From positions 178,492 to 242,491 of the forward strand of contig NZ_JAKEUO010000005.1 of NCBI RefSeq assembly GCF_022397915.1: a DNA stretch of 64,000 bases, written 5' to 3'. Position numbers and translations under genes: made by a program. Under the pieces are notes generated by a model that worked only from the letters and a program-made list of their open reading frames with translations, made no database searches and was not told the DNA's origin. The DNA is from Vibrio sp. Isolate34. Its GTDB lineage: Bacteria; Pseudomonadota; Gammaproteobacteria; Enterobacterales; Vibrionaceae. This document shows, in pieces, positions 53,903-62,853 of this stretch; the stretch's first letter is position 1, and each line of letters opens with the position of its first letter.

Positions 53903-54907
53903 ATGAGTAAGAATATCCAAGATGTTTCCGAAGAAAACACTGATCTCCTCACTGAAGTGGCTGTTGCTTATTATCAGGATGGCGCGACACAAGAAGAGAT
54001 CTCCAAAAAGTACTCTATCTCTCGTGCAAAGGTTGGTCGAATGCTCAAACAAGCACGCGACGAGGGTATTGTTGAGATCACTGTGAAATACCACCCAGTA
54101 TTCAGTGCCAAGATAGAACAACGCCTGATTGAGCGCTTTGGTGTGAAACGTGCACTTGTGGCACTAGACCAACCAAACGAAGAGAAGCAGCGACTGCAAG
54201 TTGCAGGCTTAGTGTCTAACTATTTAACCAGTACCTTGAAAAACGGCATGGTAGTAACAGTAGGCCAAGGGCGAAACGTATCGTCTGTTGCTCACCACAC
54301 TGGCGTAATTACGCCACGTGATTGTAAGTTCGTGTGTGGTATCGGCGGTATTCACCCAAGAGGCGGTATGTTTAATGCCGACCATATATGTAGACAACTA
54401 GCCAAAAAGTACGGCGGCTCTTCTGAAACCTTGTATGCGCCCGCTTATGCAGAAAACAAAGCGCAAAAAACGGCATTCATGGAAAACAGCACCGTTAAGC
54501 AAACCCTCGATTTGGCGCGAAAGGCCGATGTTGCTTTAGTCGGTATTGGTGACATGAGTGAAAACAGCTACATGGTCGACCTAGGTTGGTTTACCGCACG
54601 TGAGGTGGTTCAATCTCGATTATTGCAAGGTGTGGTCGGTGACTTTGCGGGTTACGACTTTTTCGACGTTCACGGCAAAGCAGCAAACACTGTAATGAGT
54701 GACCGAGTCATCGGCTTAGGCTTAGAAGAGTTCCGACCAATAGCAGAAGTGATCGCCATCGCTGCTGAGAACAGTAAACCATTAGCTCTGTTAGGTGCAT
54801 TAAGAACCGGCGTAGTCGATGTTATAGCAACCAGCGTAAGCAATGCTTTAACGGTTCTTAACTTGGATGAGCAGATGAAGCACTCTGAGTTAGACGAAAA
54901 TCGTTAA
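53903..54907 (+). CDS. SorC-family sugar-responsive transcriptional regulator
   Basis: 334-aa regulator. HTH domain at residues 15-60 (LTEVAVAYYQDGATQEEISKKYSISRAKVG, split) and a SorC/DeoR-like effector domain from about residue 70 (FGVKRALVALD) with phosphosugar-binding stretches VTVGQGRNVSSVAHH, VCGIGGIHPRGG, ALLGALRTGVVDVI. Family members bind phosphorylated sugars and act as tetramers. It is divergent from tal-tkt, and five matched repeats lie between the starts, so it probably controls pentose phosphate genes and itself. Downstream terminator. Confidence 0.9.
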   Translation: MSKNIQDVSEENTDLLTEVAVAYYQDGATQEEISKKYSISRAKVGRMLKQARDEGIVEITVKYHPVFSAKIEQRLIERFGVKRALVALDQPNEEKQRLQVAGLVSNYLTSTLKNGMVVTVGQGRNVSSVAHHTGVITPRDCKFVCGIGGIHPRGGMFNADHICRQLAKKYGGSSETLYAPAYAENKAQKTAFMENSTVKQTLDLARKADVALVGIGDMSENSYMVDLGWFTAREVVQSRLLQGVVGDFAGYDFFDVHGKAANTVMSDRVIGLGLEEFRPIAEVIAIAAENSKPLALLGALRTGVVDVIATSVSNALTVLNLDEQMKHSELDENR

Positions 54908-54930
54908 GCTATGAGTATTATAGATAAACA

Positions 54931-54963
54931 CAAGGGAGCCCTCTCGCTTGGGCTTCCTTTTTT
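54931..54963 (+). terminator. terminator after the SorC gene
   Basis: AAGGGAGCCC and GGGCTTCCTT with one mismatch, then TTTTT. Confidence 0.75.
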
Positions 54964-55006
54964 GATTCATCGCGTTATTCGTGAGCTGGGTGAGATCAAC
55001 TGACAG

Positions 55007-57307
55007 CTATGCCGTTAGTTCTGGTCGTTCTATTGTCTCAACCTGAATTGGTGCTAGATACTCACACAGTTCATCGTAAGGAATAGGGCGAGAGAAGTAA
55101 TAGCCTTGCATTAAATCACATCCACAAGCCTTTAGAATCGAGAAGTGCTCGTTTGATTCTACGCCTTCTGCTAATACCACCATGCCGAAGTTTTTACCGA
55201 TTGCGATAATGTTTTGCACCATAGTCAGTGACTGCTGGTCTATAGCGATGTTCTCAATGAAACTCTTATCAATCTTAAGTTCGTCGATAGGGAGTGCTTT
55301 CAACATGCTCAACGATGAGTAGCCAGTACCAAAGTCATCCAGAGAGATCTTAATATCGTTTTCTTTAAGTGCTTCAAACAGTGGTTTCACTATGGCTACA
55401 TCTTCAATGAACAAACTCTCCGTAATCTCTAGCGTTAAACAGCTTGGAGAGAACTGATACTTTTCAAGCGTAGCGAACAAGTGGTCAGAGAACGACTTAT
55501 GGGAAAACTGACGAACCGATATGTTGATCGACAGCCCGATCTTCTGTTCTGTCGTTCGATGCAAATGAGCGATCTGCATAATGCTCGATTCAATAATAAA
55601 CGTGCCGAGTTTTTGCATTAAGCCCGTACTTTCTGCCACCGGAATAAACACATCGGGCGGGACAAAACCTAACTCGTCATCAATCCAGCGCACCAGTGCT
55701 TCGACACCATGAGTGCTCTTATCGGTACGTACCAAAGGTTGAAAAGCCATGAACAGCGTCTGCTTCTCGATAGCGATACGTAGCCTCTGTTCTACTTTCA
55801 TTTTGTAGAGGTGAGCGTCTTGCATCGCCGTGGTGAAAATACTGTATGAGTTTTGTTGTTGCTTCGCTTTGTACATCGAAATATCGGCAGAGCGGAGCAA
55901 GCTATCTAAATCTTTTCCGTGTTCAGGGAAGCGGGCAATACCGATACTGCAGCCGAGTAAGAACTGAGAGTGTTCGACTTCATAAGGTTGAGAAAGCACT
56001 TCAATAATCCGCTCAGCGAGTCGTTTAGTCTCAGATTCGTTCGTTAACGGCGTTAAGAATAGAAACTCGTCGCTCGATTCACGTACCAACAAGCTGAGTC
56101 GAGAACGGAATCGCATCAAACGTAACGCAATCTGTTTAAGTACCTTGTCACCGAAGTCGTGCCCGTGAGTATCATTAACACACTTAAAGTTATCGATATC
56201 GATAAACAGCAACGAGAATTGCTCTGACTCATCTTCAATCCATTTATCAATATTTCGACGCATGTACAAGCGGTTTGGCAGAGAAGTTAATGGATCGTGA
56301 TTCGCTTGGTAGATCAGTTGGCTTCGCGTTCTTTGCTCGTTCTTGGCAATCGACTTAACCAACGCGTAAAACCCAAATTGCAGGAGCATAAAGACAATGA
56401 AAAGAATACCAAACTCTTTTTCGAAAACGTTATCGACGTGGGCAAGGTCTGTTTGGCCGACAACCCAAAGATTGTAATCGGGGATGTATTTAGTACTTAC
56501 TAAGGAGTGGTGTTGGTCATCACTGATCAAAGAGTAGGTTTCTTTGCCCGTTTTTGCATCTTCGACGCTGATGCCTATTTGTGTGGAGAAGTTTTTGGAG
56601 ATACGAGCGATTACATCAAGATCAACAGGATCTAAGTAGGCATCAAGTGACTCAATATCGCTCGAATAAAACTGTCGATAGTTGTCGGGTCTTAGTAAGG
56701 TTAGGGTGTTGTAGCTGCCGGCGTGTGCATTGTTCTCGAATACTATTGTACTGTCTAAGCGTAGACCTGCAGTCATTACCGCATCGACATTTTTGCCATC
56801 GATGGAGATCGATTTTCTTAGCGGAATCACCAAACTGTTCAATGATTCTTGGAAATAGGTACGCCCCAACACCATCTTTTCGCTAGACATAGCCTCTAGA
56901 AATGAATCTCTGGTGTATGGGTGGTTAAGTAGGTTGTGTTGATTCGACAATTGTAGGTTGGAGCTAATCGCTAGGTAGTCTCCTTGAGGGTTTAGCAATC
57001 CAAATGCCGCAATCGCAGGGTGAGTATCAAGCAACTTGTCCAATATTGGTCGAATTTGAATCGAGGCAGTACGAGTGAAGTCAGACTGTTGAGCCAATTG
57101 ATGCCCAACAACTTCAAGAAGCGCTTCTTGACTGGTGAGAAGCGAGCTTACAGAGCTAGAAAACAGCTCAACTTGGATATGCTGTTGCTCAATGAAGTCA
57201 TCTCTGTTTGCTTGCCACTTGGTTACGCCCAACACGGCGAAAAGTATCAAGGTAAGCAGTACGATCAGAGCGTACAGCGACCAGATATTTTTCTTGAATA
57301 GAGCCAT
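55007..57307 (-). CDS. membrane GGDEF-EAL protein with degenerate GGDEF
   Basis: 766-aa protein: TM1 at residues 9-30, periplasmic dCache-like sensor to about 285, TM2 288-308, GGDEF domain about 325-480, EAL domain about 510-755. The cyclase signature is S411-S-D-E-F in place of GGDEF, so diguanylate cyclase activity is doubtful. The EAL motif is intact (VEALVRW at residue 536) with FLLQP-like MAFQPL, LEITESLF, SLDDFGTGYSSL and LKIDKSFI, so c-di-GMP phosphodiesterase activity is expected, perhaps with GTP sensing by the degenerate half. Monocistronic. A CACTAAT/ATTAGTG repeat lies upstream. Confidence 0.9.
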   Translation of the reverse strand: MALFKKNIWSLYALIVLLTLILFAVLGVTKWQANRDDFIEQQHIQVELFSSSVSSLLTSQEALLEVVGHQLAQQSDFTRTASIQIRPILDKLLDTHPAIAAFGLLNPQGDYLAISSNLQLSNQHNLLNHPYTRDSFLEAMSSEKMVLGRTYFQESLNSLVIPLRKSISIDGKNVDAVMTAGLRLDSTIVFENNAHAGSYNTLTLLRPDNYRQFYSSDIESLDAYLDPVDLDVIARISKNFSTQIGISVEDAKTGKETYSLISDDQHHSLVSTKYIPDYNLWVVGQTDLAHVDNVFEKEFGILFIVFMLLQFGFYALVKSIAKNEQRTRSQLIYQANHDPLTSLPNRLYMRRNIDKWIEDESEQFSLLFIDIDNFKCVNDTHGHDFGDKVLKQIALRLMRFRSRLSLLVRESSDEFLFLTPLTNESETKRLAERIIEVLSQPYEVEHSQFLLGCSIGIARFPEHGKDLDSLLRSADISMYKAKQQQNSYSIFTTAMQDAHLYKMKVEQRLRIAIEKQTLFMAFQPLVRTDKSTHGVEALVRWIDDELGFVPPDVFIPVAESTGLMQKLGTFIIESSIMQIAHLHRTTEQKIGLSINISVRQFSHKSFSDHLFATLEKYQFSPSCLTLEITESLFIEDVAIVKPLFEALKENDIKISLDDFGTGYSSLSMLKALPIDELKIDKSFIENIAIDQQSLTMVQNIIAIGKNFGMVVLAEGVESNEHFSILKACGCDLMQGYYFSRPIPYDELCEYLAPIQVETIERPELTA

Positions 57308-57693
57308 GAGATGCCTTTTGTTGGTTACTACTTCTAACAGAGTGCAAGTGACAAACTATTGGGTCGTCAGCGTGATTCATGCAATGAAAGATACAAACGC
57401 CAATGATGAAAGTATCAATGATTAAATAGTGTAACGACTACGAACGAAGATTCTTGAGTGAAATATTAACATTCACACCACTAATAACGATTAGTGCATG
57501 ATTGCTCACGATTTATGCTTAGCAAATTTATACAGATGAATCAAAGAACAGTGCTAATCGAGACTTGGTCTCAAACGAATATAGCGTTACCGTAAAGCAA
57601 AGAGCTTATTCAATGAGACGTTAAGTCATCACTAATAGTAAGCCCTTTATGCATGCGCAGTATATTCTAACAGTAGCAGTAAGCGAAGTTGAA
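57308..57693. other. intergenic region
   Basis: 386 bp between the sulfurtransferase stop and the GGDEF-EAL start. One short repeat is visible: CACTAAT (57479-57485) and ATTAGTG (57490-57496), with a 4-bp spacer, about 170 bp upstream of the GGDEF-EAL gene. No gene seen. Confidence 0.5.
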
Positions 57694-58542
57694 TTACTTT
57701 TTGGTCACAGCGATAGGTAATTGCTCGTTAGCACCCCATTCAGTCCATGAGCCGTCGTAAACGCCCATTTCGCCCGAGTATCCCGCCAGCTTAGCGGCCA
57801 GTAGAATGATGCAGGCCGTCACACCGGAACCACAACTAAAGAACATAGGTTGAGAGGGGGTTAAAGCTAACGTTGAAAAGATGTCGGATAGCTCTTCTTG
57901 GGATTTCAATTTGCCTGTATTCAATACTTGCGCGAAGGGCAAACAAATCGAATTGGGAATATGGCCACTGCGCAAGCCTTCACGTGGCTCTGGTACTTCT
58001 GAATCGAAACGAGCTTGTGAACGTGCATCTAGAATGTTTGCACTTTTGTCATCGGAATAACTTAGGATTTGCTGAGCATTTACAAAGTAGTTGTCATGAA
58101 TATGACCTTCGAAATTACCCGGTATTACTTCAGTTCTGTACGAAGTTTCTGTGGCGTAACCAGCTTCGATCCATGCAGGCAAACCACCATTTAAGATGTA
58201 AACGTTTTTGTGCCCCATCGCCATAAACATCCACCACGCACGAGGTGAAGCAAAGGTTCCTGAGTTATCGTAAACCACAACCGTACTGTCGTGATTGATA
58301 CCAATTTCACGAGCACGAGTGTTGAAGTGTTTTTCGGAAGGGAACATATGGGGAAGCATGGTGTGCTTGTTGCAAAAGTCTTTGTCGTAATCAAAACGAA
58401 TAGCACTAGGAATCATTTGTCCTTTGATCTTTTCCGATTCACTTGGGATCTGAAATTCGATACTGGCGTCTAGGATGATGATGTTGTTTTCTTCTAGCAA
58501 ACGTTGTTGAAGCTGTTCCGGTGAAATGAGTGGCTGATTCAT
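57694..58542 (-). CDS. sseA: 3-mercaptopyruvate sulfurtransferase (SseA-like)
   Basis: 282-aa double-rhodanese protein. Catalytic cysteine C237 in SCGSGVTACIILLA, the CGSGVTA loop type that marks mercaptopyruvate sulfurtransferases; the inactive N-terminal rhodanese has VVYDNSGTFASPRAWWMF. It transfers sulfur to cyanide, thiols or thioredoxin. ATG 58542 (AAAAAGA upstream) is taken; ATG 58557 gives five more residues. E. coli SseA is 281 aa. Cytosolic. Upstream is a small membrane-anchored protein gene on the same strand (51-bp gap), possibly co-transcribed. Confidence 0.9.
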   Translation of the reverse strand: MNQPLISPEQLQQRLLEENNIIILDASIEFQIPSESEKIKGQMIPSAIRFDYDKDFCNKHTMLPHMFPSEKHFNTRAREIGINHDSTVVVYDNSGTFASPRAWWMFMAMGHKNVYILNGGLPAWIEAGYATETSYRTEVIPGNFEGHIHDNYFVNAQQILSYSDDKSANILDARSQARFDSEVPEPREGLRSGHIPNSICLPFAQVLNTGKLKSQEELSDIFSTLALTPSQPMFFSCGSGVTACIILLAAKLAGYSGEMGVYDGSWTEWGANEQLPIAVTKK

Positions 58543-58592
58543 TCTTTTTATATCCATTTTTGTTGTAGTTATTAATGTTGTTATATCTATTA

Positions 58593-58907
58593 CTAAGGCG
58601 TAGTTCTACAGTGGATGAACTGATAGCTGCTTTGTCCGGTTATTTGATTGTTTAATGTATCAAGCGCGACCACAGAATCAATAGGGCAGTCTGTGGTGGG
58701 TGCAATGGAAACGCGAAATACTTGATCATCTTCTGTCTGAACGGTGAGGTAACGTCTGTGTCCGTCTAGAGATTGAGTGAGAGTATTGGAAACCACTTTG
58801 GCTTGAATGCGTTGTCCTGTCTCTGAGGTCAAAGGAAAATAGGTAAGAGCCAAGAGTACGCCCACACCACACATTAAGATAAATAGACCTATTTTTAACT
58901 GTTTCAT
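58593..58907 (-). CDS. small membrane-anchored hypothetical protein
   Basis: 104-aa protein with an N-terminal TM or signal segment (MKQLKIGLFILMCGVGVLLAL) and a soluble 80-residue domain with probable beta structure (YLTVQTEDDQVFRVSIAP). Two Cys (TTDCPIDS and IHCRTTP) could form a disulfide, fitting an extracytoplasmic location. No family recognised. It precedes sseA on the same strand. Confidence 0.65.
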   Translation of the reverse strand: MKQLKIGLFILMCGVGVLLALTYFPLTSETGQRIQAKVVSNTLTQSLDGHRRYLTVQTEDDQVFRVSIAPTTDCPIDSVVALDTLNNQITGQSSYQFIHCRTTP

Positions 58908-59011
58908 GAGAGTAAGTCTTTGAAGGTTATCTTGAAAATATAAGTGAGATCGGAGTTAAAGTGAATCAAGTCAATCAGAAAAAATGAACTCACTCTAGAT
59001 TCGAACCCAAA

Positions 59012-59040
59012 CAAAAAGTGAGCATTTCAGCTCACTTTAA
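59012..59040 (-). terminator. terminator of the LruC/lipoprotein operon
   Basis: On the minus strand AAAGTGAGC, TGAAAT loop, GCTCACTTT then TTTG; 45 bases after the lipoprotein stop codon. Confidence 0.8.
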
Positions 59041-59083
59041 AGTTATACGTAATTTGTTATGAAAAACTCTTAACTGAGATCTC

Positions 59084-59692
59084 TTACCAAACGATCTGGG
59101 AATCACTGCTTGATACCACTTGCTGTAATGGTGGTTGACCATCATAAAACCAAATTTCGACCAACAGTGAGTCGTGATTGACTGGAGCCGTAAAGTTAGA
59201 CGCGAAGACTCCGTTGTTTAATGAGCCTGCAATCACTTTACTCGAGTAGTCTGGTTTTAAGGTAGAGTCATCTCGTGTGCTGAAACGGCTATAAACGGTG
59301 ACAAATGAGCGAGCTGTTGAAATGTTGCTGATGTCGATGTCGAGATCAAACTGTTCAACAGAGCTGTAATCAAAGCCATCGGGCACAACCACATCATTCA
59401 TTGTATAGATTGGTGCCGCTGCTGCACTTGTCGCTGAAGATGTCGTTCCTGTTACTGGAGTTGAAGGCGCGGCTGGCGTCGACGGTGTTGCTGGTGATGG
59501 CGTAGATGCACTGCCGCCACCTCCACCGCCGCCCCCACAGCCAACTAATACCAATGGAGTGACAGCGAGAATAAGAGCCAACGATTTTTTCATGTTCCAA
59601 GTTCTGTTTGCAGACATACCATCTTCCTTAGCTAGATTGTGACTCGAATCAACGCAGTGAGTTTCTCGATATTGTTTATTGTGAGTATTCAT
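59084..59692 (-). CDS. poly-glycine lipoprotein coupled to LruC gene
   Basis: 202-aa predicted lipoprotein. Start at ATG 59692 with TAAGGAG seven bases before; the signal peptide proper begins about residue 34 (MKKSLALILAVTPLVLVGC, lipobox LVGC), giving a long n-region; ATG 59617 and 59593 are alternatives. After the lipid Cys comes an eight-Gly run and a Thr/Pro/Ala/Ser-rich linker (SASTPSPATPSTPAAPS...), then a beta-rich 110-residue domain. It is 11 bp behind the LruC gene, so strongly co-translated. Probably an outer-membrane surface protein; function unknown. Confidence 0.8.
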   Translation of the reverse strand: MNTHNKQYRETHCVDSSHNLAKEDGMSANRTWNMKKSLALILAVTPLVLVGCGGGGGGGGSASTPSPATPSTPAAPSTPVTGTTSSATSAAAAPIYTMNDVVVPDGFDYSSVEQFDLDIDISNISTARSFVTVYSRFSTRDDSTLKPDYSSKVIAGSLNNGVFASNFTAPVNHDSLLVEIWFYDGQPPLQQVVSSSDSQIVW

Positions 59693-59703
59693 AGCGTTTC
59701 TCC

Positions 59704-61839
59704 TTATGGCTCGTAACTTTGGTTGTCTGCTGGTGATGCGTACCAAGTTTGGTTATTTTCACCGCTTGATTCTGCCCACTGCTTAAACTCTGGGTAAGCA
59801 GTTACGATATCCACGTATTCTTGCGGCCATTCCCATTCCTCTGTTGATGTAATGATCAGCGCCCAAGGGTGATTCTCTGCTGTTTTGAAATATTTACCTG
59901 TTGATGGGTTACTGTCATCGACGCCTAACCCAGCTTCAAAGAGGTTATCGGTATCAAAGGCTTCCGTTGGCGCTTGGTCTGGCAAGTGAACTTCCCAACT
60001 GCGTCCTGGGTGCAGAGGTAGATTTTCACCGTGATAGTAGCCAGGTGTTGCAAAGATAAACGGGTCGTAAGGCATATCTGTCCATGTATCAGTACTAATT
60101 CCATCGCCTGATAAGCTGATTCCTATTTGGAAAGAGAACTGTTCGTCGTCTTTACATGAGTTACTAGTTCGATAGAAGGTACATGATGTTTCTGTTTTAG
60201 ACGTTAAATCTTCGGCGGCAATAAATATCGCCTCACTACGTCCGTCCTCCATGTCTAAGTCAGTAAAGACGCCATTGTGTTTCATGTAAGAACTACCGCT
60301 GTCTACCGAGCTTGGAGCAAGGTTTGGTAAGCGAACAGCGAAACCATTTCTATAGGTTGCACCAACAGCAGCTAGGCGACCGTCGATAGTGGATTTCACT
60401 ACTTTTCCGTCTTTTAGGATTTCTGTGATTCGATACATAATCACGGCATCATTCATATCGTAGTCGGCTTTATAAGGCCAGTTGTCTTCATACGCCAAGG
60501 TCGCGTAACCCGAAGCGCTTGGGAAGTAACGAGCTGTAGCACCGTCATTAAGAACATCGACTTGGATATCAACCACCTCACCAGAGGTTGAACCACCAAA
60601 GTAGCTCAGGTTGGTTTGTTGACTGAATCTGAAACGAGCCCAAGTTGTCCCCGTTAATGCGTTGATATCAACATTAAGGAACAGGTCATTCTCGCCCGCA
60701 TCCAGTTGGTAGTCGGTAAATACCTGCTCATTAGCGCCGTCGAAGCTGCCATCTTGGTTCCAATCAATCCAAGCTGAAAGGTAACCGGTTGTTGAAGCTT
60801 CAATAACAACTTTTGAATCGAGTCCGGCTTCAAGTGCGGTAACAAAACCGATACCACCGTTTGCCCACTCGTCATCAATGCCAACACTTTCATCAGATTG
60901 CGGTGTTACGTAGCCATCAAGGTCAGCATCTGGTGCGTCTGTACCTAACCAGGTGACCCCATCAAGTTCATGTCGAGGACCATTGCTTGCAAGTAGAGTT
61001 AGGTAGCTGTCTGGTGCGTCACCGAAGTCGATGTTTGAATCTTCATCCACAACAGGCGCATTCGCACAACGAGCACCATCATTTTGATTAGAAGAAGGGC
61101 CATTCGATACGAATTCAACGGCAGGAACAATACCCGCTGCGATGTTAGCTGCGTTATCTGGTGATAAGTTGATTCGGTAGATCTTACCGTCTTGATTTCG
61201 AGATACGTAGTAGTAGCCGTTTACATCGAAATAACCTGCACCGAACGTACCTGTTTCTCCAGTATCACCGATGTAGGTCTCTGCCCCCGTTGTAGGGTTG
61301 AAGCTGTATAAGCCACCAGAGTTATTATCGATACCATATAGAGAGCCATCGCTTGGGTGGAAAGCGAAATCAGTTAATTTCACCGTTGCTGGGCTGCCTA
61401 CAATTTTGTTAACGGTAACTGTCGCATTTGGATCGGTATCTAAAGGCGATAGATCAACCGTGAACAGCCCTTTGCCAGTGCGGTACAGGTAGTAAACATG
61501 ATCGTAAACGTCACCCACATAGAAGGTATGGTCGGTTGGTAATCCGCTGGTATTGATGACTTCTGCTTGGAAGTCTTGACCAAGACGTACTAGGCGTTTA
61601 TTGGTGGTGTCATAACCGTAGATGTATCTGTCTTCGAAGTCGAAACCGACACCGTTTATGTTGGCGTTCATTCCTGTGTCGTCTTCTAATAGGGTAGTTG
61701 AACCAGTAACGAGGTTAACGCCCCAGACTTGCACAGGGGTGGACTGAAAAAGGTATGCCTTACTAGGGCAAGTATCGAATGGCGCTGCGTTGGCGACCAG
61801 TGGCGCACTTAATAGCAAACTTAACGTTGTAATTCTCAT
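59704..61839 (-). CDS. secreted GEVED/LruC-domain (DUF4842) protein
   Basis: 711-aa exported protein; signal peptide MRITTLSLLLSAPLVANAA. Residues 25-260 form WD/kelch-like beta repeats (PSDGSLYGIDNNSGGLYSFN, DFAFHP) that resemble DUF6923 propeller domains. Residues 270-430 are a GEVED-type module (IDFGDAPDSY, AWIDWNQDGSFDG). The C-terminal 440-711 is the LruC domain: YEDNWPYKADYDMNDAVIMYRI and the tail PWALIITSTEEWEWPQEYVDIV. The gene is followed by the lipoprotein gene at 11 bp. Found in marine bacteria; likely surface/matrix protein. No ligand is known. Confidence 0.85.
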   Translation of the reverse strand: MRITTLSLLLSAPLVANAAPFDTCPSKAYLFQSTPVQVWGVNLVTGSTTLLEDDTGMNANINGVGFDFEDRYIYGYDTTNKRLVRLGQDFQAEVINTSGLPTDHTFYVGDVYDHVYYLYRTGKGLFTVDLSPLDTDPNATVTVNKIVGSPATVKLTDFAFHPSDGSLYGIDNNSGGLYSFNPTTGAETYIGDTGETGTFGAGYFDVNGYYYVSRNQDGKIYRINLSPDNAANIAAGIVPAVEFVSNGPSSNQNDGARCANAPVVDEDSNIDFGDAPDSYLTLLASNGPRHELDGVTWLGTDAPDADLDGYVTPQSDESVGIDDEWANGGIGFVTALEAGLDSKVVIEASTTGYLSAWIDWNQDGSFDGANEQVFTDYQLDAGENDLFLNVDINALTGTTWARFRFSQQTNLSYFGGSTSGEVVDIQVDVLNDGATARYFPSASGYATLAYEDNWPYKADYDMNDAVIMYRITEILKDGKVVKSTIDGRLAAVGATYRNGFAVRLPNLAPSSVDSGSSYMKHNGVFTDLDMEDGRSEAIFIAAEDLTSKTETSCTFYRTSNSCKDDEQFSFQIGISLSGDGISTDTWTDMPYDPFIFATPGYYHGENLPLHPGRSWEVHLPDQAPTEAFDTDNLFEAGLGVDDSNPSTGKYFKTAENHPWALIITSTEEWEWPQEYVDIVTAYPEFKQWAESSGENNQTWYASPADNQSYEP

Positions 61840-62033
61840 ATCTACATCCTTGTGATGGAAGGTCTAGATACTTAATCAAGTAATGTGCCATTTTTAAATT
61901 ATTGATTTTAATGCTTTTTATTTTTTATAATTCAAGTTTTTGGTGTTTTCTCAAAATGAGAATTCAAATGAAACTAATCTCTTAATAACTATTCCAATTT
62001 GATAACCTCGAGTAGAAGCTAAACTTCAGACAT

Positions 62034-62062
62034 AAAAAAGCCCTGACTTATCGTCAAGGCTT
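62034..62062 (-). terminator. terminator of moeA-moeB
   Basis: On the minus strand AAGCCTTGAC, GATAA loop, GTCAGGGCTT then TTTTT; 30 bases after moeB. Confidence 0.85.
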
Positions 62063-62091
62063 AGGTTCTCGATAGGGGGATATGGTTTAGT

Positions 62092-62841
62092 CTATCCACA
62101 CACCGAACAACTCGGCATCTTCGTTAAGTTCATTTCACGCCAGCTGTGCGACATAGCGTCGAGAATCAGAAGCTTACCTTGCTTTGGTTGTCCAAACTTA
62201 GCGATAACTTTGATCGCTTCCAAAGCTTGAGCTGCCCCAACCATACCGACAACAGGAGCCATCACACCAGCTTCGACACAGCTAAGTGCTGCGTTGCCGA
62301 ATAGAGCGCTTAAGCATTGATAGCAAGGTGCGTTCTCATCTTGATAAGTGAATACGCTAATCTGACCTTCCATGCGAATCGCAGCGCCAGAAACCAGTGG
62401 CGTTTTTGATGCGTAACACAAGCGATTCAATTGATTGCGCGTTTCGACATTGTCGCTGGCATCAAGTACGAGTGAATGCGCTTCAATGAGCTTCGCCAGT
62501 GCCTCGTCATCTAGCCTGTGATCGACGGTCTCTACTTTTAGGTGTGGGTTTAACACCTGCAAGGATTCTGCGGCTGAAACGACCTTTTTCTTACCAATGT
62601 CAGCATCGGTGTGAAGTACTTGGCGCTGTAAATTAGAAAGCTCGACAATATCGTCATCGATTAGCGTTAGCTTACCAATGCCTGCAGTCGCAAGATATTG
62701 GGCAGAAGCGCAGCCTAAGCCGCCAGCTCCTAACACCAGTATTGAGTTTTGTTTCAGCGCTTCTTGGCCCTCAAAATCAAACTGTTTAAGGATGATCTGG
62801 CGGTTGTAGCGAAGCATTTCTGCGTCAGAAAGTATTTCCAT
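62092..62841 (-). CDS. moeB: molybdopterin-synthase adenylyltransferase
   Basis: 249-aa E1-like enzyme that adenylates the C terminus of MoaD. ATP-binding GAGGLGCASAQYLATAGIG (about residue 38), LIDDDIVELSNLQRQVLHTDADIGKKK (split over two), catalytic and zinc cysteines in CYQCLSALF and CSVCG at the end. ATG 62841 is preceded by ACGAGGCTTGCTG; the TTG two codons upstream is less likely. Length equals E. coli MoeB. It follows moeA with a 12-bp gap, so the two form the moeAB operon. Confidence 0.95.
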   Translation of the reverse strand: MEILSDAEMLRYNRQIILKQFDFEGQEALKQNSILVLGAGGLGCASAQYLATAGIGKLTLIDDDIVELSNLQRQVLHTDADIGKKKVVSAAESLQVLNPHLKVETVDHRLDDEALAKLIEAHSLVLDASDNVETRNQLNRLCYASKTPLVSGAAIRMEGQISVFTYQDENAPCYQCLSALFGNAALSCVEAGVMAPVVGMVGAAQALEAIKVIAKFGQPKQGKLLILDAMSHSWREMNLTKMPSCSVCG

Positions 62842-62853
62842 CAGCAAGCCTCG

